Source: an uncultured Fidelibacterota bacterium (GTDB lineage Bacteria; Fidelibacterota; Marinisomatia; Marinisomatales; TCS55). From it: a stretch of DNA of 18,672 nt. Each line of letters starts with the position of its first letter. Within the stretch, counting starts at the first letter, position 1. The stretch is taken from the NCBI GenBank assembly GCA_913041075.1, contig CAJWGZ010000015.1:1-18672 (forward strand), in the 5' to 3' direction. The position numbers and the translations under genes were made by a program. The notes beneath the pieces were generated by a model. That model had not been told where the DNA came from, made no database searches, and was given only the letters and a program-made list of their open reading frames with translations. Positions 1-6,075 of the stretch are shown piece by piece.

Positions 1-177
1 GGTCAGGGAAAATTGATGATGGATCGCTTTATTGATTATTTAAGATACAATAAAATTTCCGGGGTGCATTTGGAGCTGAGTTCTAAGAATGACCGGGCAT
101 TTAACTTTTATCGTAAATATGGAATGCAAGAATTAGATCGTAATAATGAATCAATATTTATGGGATTTTATTTATAG
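1..177 (+). CDS. GNAT-family N-acetyltransferase, C-terminal fragment
   Basis: Reading frame 1 is open from the first base to a TAG at 175-177, giving 58 residues with no start in the window, so the gene begins upstream. The fragment starts GQGKLMMDRF, which fits the end of the acetyl-CoA pyrophosphate-binding loop (Q/RxxGxG/A) plus the following helix of GNAT enzymes. It continues with LELSSKNDRAFNFYRKYGMQ, the typical beta-strand/helix pair in which N, A, FY and G are conserved (motif B region). Acceptor substrate cannot be told from this portion. The gene ends 59 bases before the end of the oppositely oriented oxidoreductase and is probably unrelated to the clusters further right. Confidence 0.8.
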   Translation, partial: GQGKLMMDRFIDYLRYNKISGVHLELSSKNDRAFNFYRKYGMQELDRNNESIFMGFYL

Positions 178-202
178 TTAGTTAATTATCAATTAGTGGG
201 GA

Positions 203-219
203 AATTAAAGACTTTAATT
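203..219. terminator. Candidate bidirectional dyad between convergent genes
   Basis: Two perfect 8-base arms, AATTAAAG (203-210) and CTTTAATT (212-219), are separated by a single base. The dyad lies in the 59-bp gap between the stop of the acetyltransferase (+) and the stop of the MDR gene (-), where a shared terminator would be expected. The stem is A+T-rich and would have to open several central pairs to form a loop, and no long T-tract follows. It is therefore a weak candidate only. Confidence 0.25.
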
Positions 220-236
220 ATCCAAACAGTTCGTAT

Positions 237-1241
237 TTAATTATTAACCAATACGACTTTGCCAACTACTTTTCGTTCTCCGATCATCTTTATAGCATCT
301 TTGGCCGATTCCATTGGTATTGATTTTGAAATGTATGGATTGATTTTTCCAATTGCGATTAATTTACCGATTTCAATGATGTTTTTTACATTTTGTTGTG
401 GTTCATGACTCGCGAACGAGCCCCAGAATACGCCGACAATTGCACATCCCTTTAGCAAAGCAAGGTTAAGGGGAATTCTTGGTATTTCGCCTGCGGCAAA
501 CCCGATCACCAAATATCTACCTTTCCAATTAATAGTACGAAGTGCTGGCTCGGCGTAGCAATCTCCAATGGGGTCATAAATTATATCATAACCACCTTTT
601 TGGCTTTTTTCTTTGAATTGAGCAGAAAGGGATTTTTGTCCTTCTGTATCCAATTTTTCTGTACCATATATTACGACATCGTCTGCACCGTAATTTCTGC
701 AGACCACAGCCTTTTCTTCGGATGAAATACCTGCAACAACCCGGGCATTGAAAGCTTTAGCAATATCTAAGGCTGCCAAACCAACACCGCCTGAAGCTCC
801 TAGAATTAGGATTTCGTCATTCTCTGTCAAATTACCTCTTTGAATCAATGCATGGTAACTAGTGCCATAAGCTATTTGCGTTGCAGCGGCTAGGTCAAAT
901 GTAATTGTATCAGGTATTTTGATAACTTGTTTTTGATTTACAGCGATTTTTTCACAAAAAGCTCCCCAGCCACTCATAAATGAAACTCTATCGCCAACTT
1001 TATACTCTGTTACATTTTTTCCGACAGCACTGATTGTACCGGCACCTTCAGACCCGGGAGAAAAGGGCAGGGGTGGTTTGAATTGATAAAGTCCCTGGAC
1101 AATCAAGTAATCAGGAAAGTTCAAAGCAGCAGCTTTGATTTCAATTATAACTTCACCATCTTGAGGATATGGATCTGGCACATCTTCCCAAGTGAGATTT
1201 TCAACTGCAGTAAATTCCTTACACAGCAATGCTTTCATCAT
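237..1241 (-). CDS. Zinc-independent MDR oxidoreductase (NADPH:quinone reductase-like)
   Basis: This is a full-length (about 334 aa) medium-chain dehydrogenase/reductase of the quinone oxidoreductase/crotonyl-CoA-reductase-like branch, a soluble NAD(P)H-dependent enzyme. Visible marks are the N-terminal GroES-like domain (AALNFPD around 38-44, PGSEGAGTI around 62-70, VGDRV around 82-86), the central QIAYGTSYHAL segment, and the Rossmann glycine motif GASGGVG at 148-154. The Cys/His ligands of zinc-dependent alcohol dehydrogenases are not evident, hence the zinc-less assignment. Two Met codons open the frame. AAAGGA (complement of 1246-1251) lies 4 nt from the first and 7 nt from the second, so the ATG at 1238 may be the true start. 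The gene is divergent from the symporter cluster across a 74-bp gap. Its substrate is unknown and it may be a bystander. Confidence 0.88.
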   Translation of the reverse strand: MMKALLCKEFTAVENLTWEDVPDPYPQDGEVIIEIKAAALNFPDYLIVQGLYQFKPPLPFSPGSEGAGTISAVGKNVTEYKVGDRVSFMSGWGAFCEKIAVNQKQVIKIPDTITFDLAAATQIAYGTSYHALIQRGNLTENDEILILGASGGVGLAALDIAKAFNARVVAGISSEEKAVVCRNYGADDVVIYGTEKLDTEGQKSLSAQFKEKSQKGGYDIIYDPIGDCYAEPALRTINWKGRYLVIGFAAGEIPRIPLNLALLKGCAIVGVFWGSFASHEPQQNVKNIIEIGKLIAIGKINPYISKSIPMESAKDAIKMIGERKVVGKVVLVNN

Positions 1242-1315
1242 TATATCCTTTTACCTAGTTTTATTATAGTTACAGATAATTAAATTATAATTCTTACTAT
1301 TAGATTACTATAACA
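1242..1315. promoter_or_regulatory. Divergent intergenic region with candidate -10 boxes
   Basis: This 74-bp A+T-rich spacer separates the divergent MDR gene (-) and symporter (+), so both promoters should lie in or near it. A TATAAT reads on the plus strand at 1286-1291. TATAAT also reads on the minus strand as the complement of 1263-1268 and again of 1284-1289. The overlapping pair forms the perfect palindrome AATTATAATT at 1283-1292. No convincing -35 box was found at 16-18 bp, and the base composition alone makes TATAAT likely by chance. The symporter has no clear Shine-Dalgarno sequence before its ATG (ACTATAACA-ATG). Confidence 0.3.
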
Positions 1316-3100
1316 ATGGTTCTTAGTCCAATAGATTATACGATCATTATAGTGTACTTGATCGGCACGGTAGCCTTTGGTGCCTATATAGGTCGTAAAA
1401 TAAAATCTGGTAAAGATTATTTCCTGGCTGGAAGATCACTTCCCTGGTGGGCCATTGGCATGTCGTTGGTTGTTTCTGATATAGGTGCAGTGGATATGGT
1501 AGGTATTGCTGGATCTGCATATTTGTATGGAATTGTCCTGGGAAACTATGATTGGTTAGGCAGTGTTCCGGTGATGATAATCGGGGCATTCTTATTTATA
1601 CCAATGTTTTGGAAACGTAAAGTTGCCACCATTCCCGAATGGCTGGGGGCACGCTATAATTCATCAGTACAGACCACTTCGGCATTGATCTGGGGTATTT
1701 ATATGCCCATCAGTCTGGGAATTATATTATATGCTTCTGCGGTTATGCTGAATGTTTTGCTGGATCTCAATCCAAAAATATTAGTGATCAGCGATGAAAA
1801 GACTATTGTTAAAAACATTGCTCATGCAACGAGTGCAAAAAAATATGATTTTATATATTCTGGCACAATAGACGATGCAGTACAAAAGGCAAATGACCGC
1901 AACCCTATTATAATTTTTATTGATAATAGTGCTTTCACAACTGCCGATTACCAACAATTATTTCAGGACAAACCATTGGTGTATTTTTCAAAGGAAGAAG
2001 TTAGTCCCTCATGGGGGGAATCAAATATGCACCGGGCCCGTGAACCAGATTGGGATATTTTTTATTCTATTGTGCTCATGGGGCTCATTATTGGTGTATA
2101 TACCTTTTTAGGTGGCCTCCGGGCTGTAGTATATACAGATGTTATTCAATGCATTGTAATGCTGGGTGGATCACTATTTGTATTGTTTTTTGGTATCTAC
2201 AAACTTGGTGGTGTTACTGAATTTGCCGATATAATAGGTGCCATGGGAGAACGAACGAAAGACCATTTTTCTCTGGTACTACCAGTAGATACAAAAACGC
2301 CGCACCCCTGGTCAGGAATACTTTTTGGGCTGGGTTTTGTGCTGGCAAATGCGTACTGGATTGGTAACCAGGCCATCGTACAGCGTTCTTTGGGTGCTCG
2401 TTCCATGGCCGATGCCAAAGCATCCTATATTTTTGGTGCTTTGTTAAAAATATTAATTCCTTTCGCTATGGTCATACCGGGCATTATTGCTTTGGCACAT
2501 AATCCTGCCATTGCCGATGCTGATAAAGCGATGGCAACGTTGATAAAAGATATTATGCCCACAGGTCTGCTGGGAATATTCTTTGCAGCATTTCTCGCAG
2601 GATTGATGTCCAGTGTTGATACATACCTCAACTCAGCGGCAACTGTATGGACAACAGACTTATATAAAAAATTTATTCGCCCAGTGGCAGATGATATCCA
2701 TTATCTATTTATTGGCAGGCTATTCACAGTTGTGTTTATTCTGGTCGCAATTTATGTTGCCCGTTTTGCAACACGATTTGAAAGTATATATGACCTGGCA
2801 CAAACATTACTCTCATTTTTCCAGGGACCAAGTCTTGCTATTATCGTTTTGGGCGTTCTTTGGAAACGTGCTACTGGCCCAGGGGCCTTAGCTGGTTTGA
2901 TTGGTGGCATTGCTTTCTCCGCTTTATTGATGTGGGTAAACAATAATGCGACAATACCCTTATTCCAAGTTTCAGAACCATTTCTCTATGTTGCGTTGTG
3001 GTCATTTATTCTTTCACTAACGCTTACAATTGTAGTCAGTTTGTATACCAAACAGGAACCAGATGAAAAATTAAAAGGTCTTGTATACAGGTATGATTAA
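1316..3100 (+). CDS. Sodium:solute symporter (SSS/SLC5 family) with inserted soluble domain
   Basis: This is an inner-membrane Na+-coupled transporter with a LeuT-type fold. Segments seen include TM1 at about 8-26, the cytoplasmic DYFLAGRSLPWW motif at 34-45 and TM2 at about 47-72. The family motif GGLRAVVYTDVIQ follows at 266-278 after a membrane helix, then W348-IGNQAIVQR-S358. The segment LAGLMSSVDTYLNS at 427-440 holds the Ser pair expected at the conserved Na2 sodium site. About 13 membrane helices are predicted by eye, ending near 575. Substrate is undetermined, as SSS members carry sugars, amino acids, vitamins or organic ions. At 594 aa it is longer than the usual 480-550. The excess is a hydrophilic insert at 152-246 between the fourth and fifth helices, described separately. 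It opens the plus-strand cluster, and its last bases overlap the next gene. Confidence 0.92.
   Translation: MVLSPIDYTIIIVYLIGTVAFGAYIGRKIKSGKDYFLAGRSLPWWAIGMSLVVSDIGAVDMVGIAGSAYLYGIVLGNYDWLGSVPVMIIGAFLFIPMFWKRKVATIPEWLGARYNSSVQTTSALIWGIYMPISLGIILYASAVMLNVLLDLNPKILVISDEKTIVKNIAHATSAKKYDFIYSGTIDDAVQKANDRNPIIIFIDNSAFTTADYQQLFQDKPLVYFSKEEVSPSWGESNMHRAREPDWDIFYSIVLMGLIIGVYTFLGGLRAVVYTDVIQCIVMLGGSLFVLFFGIYKLGGVTEFADIIGAMGERTKDHFSLVLPVDTKTPHPWSGILFGLGFVLANAYWIGNQAIVQRSLGARSMADAKASYIFGALLKILIPFAMVIPGIIALAHNPAIADADKAMATLIKDIMPTGLLGIFFAAFLAGLMSSVDTYLNSAATVWTTDLYKKFIRPVADDIHYLFIGRLFTVVFILVAIYVARFATRFESIYDLAQTLLSFFQGPSLAIIVLGVLWKRATGPGALAGLIGGIAFSALLMWVNNNATIPLFQVSEPFLYVALWSFILSLTLTIVVSLYTKQEPDEKLKGLVYRYD
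1769..2053 (+). other. In-frame soluble insert in symporter, receiver-like beta/alpha pattern
   Basis: Residues 152-246 of the symporter replace what is normally a short loop. The sequence alternates like a flavodoxin or response-regulator receiver fold. Strand 1 is KILVISDE (154-161), then an amphipathic helix IVKNIAHATS, and strand 2 is YDFIYSG. The helix TIDDAVQKANDRNP follows, strand 3 is IIIFIDN with D203, then a short helix, and strand 4 is KPLVYFS ending in S225. D160/E161, D203 and S225 fall where receivers carry the acidic pair, phospho-acceptor Asp and switch Ser/Thr. The D203-S225 spacing of 22 is shorter than typical, and no fifth strand or conserved Lys is evident. By the positive-inside rule (WKRK at 99-102 and GGLRA at 266-270 cytoplasmic), the insert faces the periplasm, where phosphotransfer is not expected. 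It may be a degenerate binding domain. The fold assignment is inference from pattern only. Confidence 0.5.
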
Positions 3101-3383
3101 GATTCTAACTATTACTTTTTCTATCTCCGTTTCTATTGCGGATACAATTGCAAACTTTTTTCGCGGGCCAGGGCAGTTCTTGAGAGATATACTAATGGGC
3201 ATTGATCTGACCATAGCAAAATTATTGTTCATTCTTTATTTTCTTGCGATTGCATACTGGGTATACAATTTGCCCAAATCAGAAGTAACTCTGGATGACA
3301 AGAAAAGTGGGAAAGAAATTAACCTTAAACCGTTTGCCTTAGTTGCCATGGGGGCCATGATTATCATTTATCTAATTTTTTAG
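3093..3383 (+). CDS. Small two-helix membrane protein coupled to the symporter
   Basis: This is a 96-residue protein starting at an ATG inside the symporter's last codons (ATGATTAA arrangement, 8-base overlap), which implies translational coupling. A TTG at 3081 in the same frame is an alternative start. It has a hydrophobic N-terminal stretch (1-20) and a membrane helix near 41-60 (AKLLFILYFLAIAYWVY). A charged linker, PKSEVTLDDKKSGKEINLK, follows, then a second helix at 81-96 running to the very C-terminus. No family is recognised. Because it follows a transporter so closely, it may be an accessory subunit, or a detached C-terminal portion of an SSS protein, since some SSS members carry extra C-terminal helices. 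It ends 6 bases before the PAP2 start. Confidence 0.7.
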   Translation: MIKILTITFSISVSIADTIANFFRGPGQFLRDILMGIDLTIAKLLFILYFLAIAYWVYNLPKSEVTLDDKKSGKEINLKPFALVAMGAMIIIYLIF

Positions 3384-3389
3384 TTGCAT

Positions 3390-4106
3390 ATGAACCAGCA
3401 TAAATGGATATCCCTCTTCATTATCTTTGGTATAATCAATGGGGGAAGCGACGATAGTATTTTGGGCTATTTTACGGAATCTAGCAGTAAAATATTATCC
3501 AATCAGTCTAACCAATTAATTCTTGGGTCAGCCGCCTTAGCAGCGTTAGCTGCAACAAAAGTGGATCACCAGGTGAAATCGTATGCGCAGACAAAAGGAT
3601 TGTTATCAGATGATATTTCTCATTTTGGAGATATGTATGGTGGCCGCTGGGGACACTGGTTATTATGGTCATCAATATTGGCTACATCATTAGATAATGG
3701 GGAAAAAGATAAATTGTCTGAAAAAATGGAATTTTCAACATTGGCTATGGTCACAAATGGAATTTTAACCGAAACAATGAAAAGGGGGTTTGGTCGTAAA
3801 CGTCCAAATGGTAGTTGTTGTAAGTCATTTCCATCGGGACACACTTCGCATAGTTTTACAATCGCTACAATTGTGAATGAGCTATATGGTGACCAAATGG
3901 GTATCGCAGCATATTGTTTGGCTGTATTGGTTGCAACCAGTAGAATCAATGATAATAAACATTATTTAAGTGATGTTCTGTTCGGTGCGGGGTTAGGAAC
4001 GGCAGTGGGAAGGGGCTTTGCATTGGCATACCGGGACCGATTAAATGATAATGGCATTGTGCCATTCCCGCAATTGTCATTTAAAATTTATATACCACTC
4101 AATTAG
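3390..4106 (+). CDS. PAP2-superfamily phosphatase
   Basis: This is a membrane-associated acid phosphatase of the PAP2/phosphatidic acid phosphatase type 2 family, 238 aa from the ATG at 3390. A TTG two codons upstream directly abuts the previous stop. All three family motifs are intact: Kx6RP at 131-139 (KRGFGRKRP), PSGH at 148-151 with the catalytic His, and SRx5Hx3D at 184-195 (S184, R185, H191, D195). Known members remove phosphate from lipid phosphates such as phosphatidic acid, sphingoid-base phosphates and undecaprenyl pyrophosphate, on the outer face of the inner membrane. The N-terminus (KWISLFIIFGIING) is a signal peptide or anchor. The exact substrate is not shown. A role beside the ceramidase- and GDPD-like genes is suggested by context. 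The next gene starts 3 bases after its stop. Confidence 0.9.
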   Translation: MNQHKWISLFIIFGIINGGSDDSILGYFTESSSKILSNQSNQLILGSAALAALAATKVDHQVKSYAQTKGLLSDDISHFGDMYGGRWGHWLLWSSILATSLDNGEKDKLSEKMEFSTLAMVTNGILTETMKRGFGRKRPNGSCCKSFPSGHTSHSFTIATIVNELYGDQMGIAAYCLAVLVATSRINDNKHYLSDVLFGAGLGTAVGRGFALAYRDRLNDNGIVPFPQLSFKIYIPLN

Positions 4107-4109
4107 AGA

Positions 4110-5084
4110 ATGAAAAATAAAATATTTTTCGTTTCAGTCATGGTCTTAATAGCTTTCTCCCGTGGCGTTGTCAAAGCTGGTGAAGATCCCGAACCACCGC
4201 GTGGTTATTTTAATAATACTTTTTTAAAAGGGGCCTTAATGCTTGGTTGGGTAGAACTGGTAGATACCAAACCAGATATACCTGAGCATATTGAAGTATT
4301 CGGAGATATTGGTTTTAAGGAAACAGAAGAAAGAATGCTTTTTCTTGATATTTATCGAAAGAAAAATATCCTTGATCCCGCTCCACTAATAATCTTTATA
4401 CATGGTGGTAGCTGGACTGGGGGTGATAAGATGGATTATCTAATATACTTATTATCCTATGCTGAAAAAGGCTATATCACTGCATCTTTATCATATCGGT
4501 TTGCCCAAGAAGCAAAATTTCCTGCAGCCCTGGAAGATGTGCTCTGTGGTATAGAATGGCTCAAAGCTAATGGGTCTGAATATGGTATTGATTCCAGCAA
4601 TGTGGCCTTGGTAGGTGGATCAGCGGGAGGTCATTTAGCTTTGCTGGCTGGTTATACGATAGGAGGACCATATGGCCCAGGTAATTGTAATAATAATGGC
4701 GCTAGTCCACAGGTTAATGCAATAGTGAATTTTTATGGTCCAACTGATCTGACCACTGAATATTCCATCAGTCGTGATGAACCAAAATATTTTCTAGGGT
4801 TAGATTATAAAAATGATCCAGAAAAGTATCTTATGGCATCACCGGTGCATTTTGTGACACCGGATGATCCACCTACGATGACTTTTATTGGCACGTTGGA
4901 CGAATTAGTACCTGTAAATCAAGCTGATGTATTGAATGAAACATTAATTGCTGCAAATGTACCCCATAATTATCACAGATTAAAAGGTTGGCCCCATACG
5001 ATGGATGCGGCGGTACCGGTAAATGAGTATGCGCAGTATTACATGGATAAGTTTTTTATCAAGCACCTGAGAAATGTAGAATAA
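4110..5084 (+). CDS. Secreted alpha/beta-hydrolase, esterase/lipase (BD-FAE/HSL-like)
   Basis: This is a 324-residue carboxylic-ester hydrolase. An N-terminal signal peptide (NKIFFVSVMVLIAFSRGVVKAG) points to export. The oxyanion-hole motif HGGSW is at 98-102 and the nucleophile elbow GGSAGG at 169-174 places the catalytic Ser at 171. Asp264 (GTLDELVP) and His296 (GWPHTMD) are the expected remaining triad members, so the enzyme looks intact. Spacing and motifs fit the alpha/beta-hydrolase-3 or BD-FAE group, which includes deacetylases of decorated sugars and short-chain esterases. It starts 3 bases after the PAP2 stop with a purine-rich AGAGA leader, and the next gene follows 4 bases later. 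It is probably periplasmic and removes ester-linked acyl groups from the locus's substrate (inference). Confidence 0.9.
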   Translation: MKNKIFFVSVMVLIAFSRGVVKAGEDPEPPRGYFNNTFLKGALMLGWVELVDTKPDIPEHIEVFGDIGFKETEERMLFLDIYRKKNILDPAPLIIFIHGGSWTGGDKMDYLIYLLSYAEKGYITASLSYRFAQEAKFPAALEDVLCGIEWLKANGSEYGIDSSNVALVGGSAGGHLALLAGYTIGGPYGPGNCNNNGASPQVNAIVNFYGPTDLTTEYSISRDEPKYFLGLDYKNDPEKYLMASPVHFVTPDDPPTMTFIGTLDELVPVNQADVLNETLIAANVPHNYHRLKGWPHTMDAAVPVNEYAQYYMDKFFIKHLRNVE

Positions 5085-5088
5085 GATT

Positions 5089-6075
5089 ATGGGAAAGATT
5101 CCACTTATTCTATTTAGTCTGTTACTATTGGCATCCTGCGATAATAAAACCAATAGTGTAAATGTTCCGCAATTGGATGGTAAAAATTGGGCAGAAAAAC
5201 TGGGTTACCCAGTTGATAGTAAAGTAGTCATGCTTCATGCTGATGATATTGGTATGTGCTCGGAAGCGAATGAAGCTGTAATCCCCTATCTATTAAATGA
5301 TCAAATTCAATCAGCAGCAGCTATGGTACCTTGTCCCTGGTTCAATGATATAGCAGATTGGTATAAGAAACACCCTGAAATGGATATTGGATTACATTTA
5401 ACATTAACAAGTGAATGGAAAAATTATCGCTGGGGACCTGTGTCAAATCCCAGTAGTGTACCTGAATTAATTGATCCGGAAGGGTACCTGTGGCGCGGGG
5501 TGATCGATGTTGCTTCCCGGACTCCTGTAGCTACAATTGAGAAAGAGATAAGGGCACAAATTGAACGTGCCTATGAAAGAGGGATAAAGCCTGGGCACAT
5601 CGATACCCACATGGGTACTCTTTATAGTAAAGTCGAATACACGGAAGCTTTTTTTAAGGTAGCAATGGAATATGGTATTCCAGCAAACGTTATCGAGTTT
5701 ACCCCTGATCGTGTGCAAAAATTTCGGAAGCAAGGTTATCCAATTACGGCTCGGTTAATCGAAAGTGGAAGAAAATACACGTTGCCAAAACTTGATGATT
5801 TCAGCTCAGTACCTGATGGGAAAAATTACCAGAATAAAAAAGAAACTTTTTTCGATCTGATCCAAAATCTGGAACCTGGTATTACTGAAATTATTTTCCA
5901 TCCCTCTATTAACACAGAAGGATTAAAAAAAATCACGAATTCCTGGCAACAGCGTGTGTGGGAAGCAAAAATGTTTTCCGATCCTGAAGTTATTCAATTT
6001 TTAAAGAACGAAGGGATAATATTTACTAACTGGAAGGAAATGATGGTCCGGTTTAAGGAAAGAACTACTAAATGA
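5089..6075 (+). CDS. Lipoprotein YdjC/ChbG-family carbohydrate deacetylase
   Basis: The 328-residue protein has a lipoprotein signal peptide with lipobox LASC (Cys17), so it should be lipid-anchored outside the cytoplasm. The mature part matches the YdjC/ChbG (PF04794-type) fold, a metal-dependent NodB-like TIM-barrel deacetylase. Visible marks are HADDIGM at 50-56 (D52, D53), GLHLTLTSEW at 101-110 (H103) and HIDTHMG at 170-176 (H170, D172, H174), the expected metal- and catalysis-related residues, plus a late IIFHPS histidine. Characterised members remove an N-acetyl group from chito-oligosaccharides in the cytoplasm, so an exported, lipidated form is notable. The gene overlaps the next by ATGA, indicating coupling with the ceramidase-like gene. 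The true substrate could be any N-acetylated sugar or amide. Confidence 0.87.
   Translation: MGKIPLILFSLLLLASCDNKTNSVNVPQLDGKNWAEKLGYPVDSKVVMLHADDIGMCSEANEAVIPYLLNDQIQSAAAMVPCPWFNDIADWYKKHPEMDIGLHLTLTSEWKNYRWGPVSNPSSVPELIDPEGYLWRGVIDVASRTPVATIEKEIRAQIERAYERGIKPGHIDTHMGTLYSKVEYTEAFFKVAMEYGIPANVIEFTPDRVQKFRKQGYPITARLIESGRKYTLPKLDDFSSVPDGKNYQNKKETFFDLIQNLEPGITEIIFHPSINTEGLKKITNSWQQRVWEAKMFSDPEVIQFLKNEGIIFTNWKEMMVRFKERTTK

Noticed and set aside
1769..2053. The symporter insert as an assembly error, frameshift or mobile-element remnant.
   Set aside because: The insert is in frame, has ordered amphipathic periodicity and composition like its neighbours, and shows no flanking repeats or inverted ends.
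3620..3949. A minus-strand open frame of 109 codons.
   Set aside because: It is fully antisense to the PAP2 gene, whose three catalytic motifs are intact. Its translation shows no recognisable domain.
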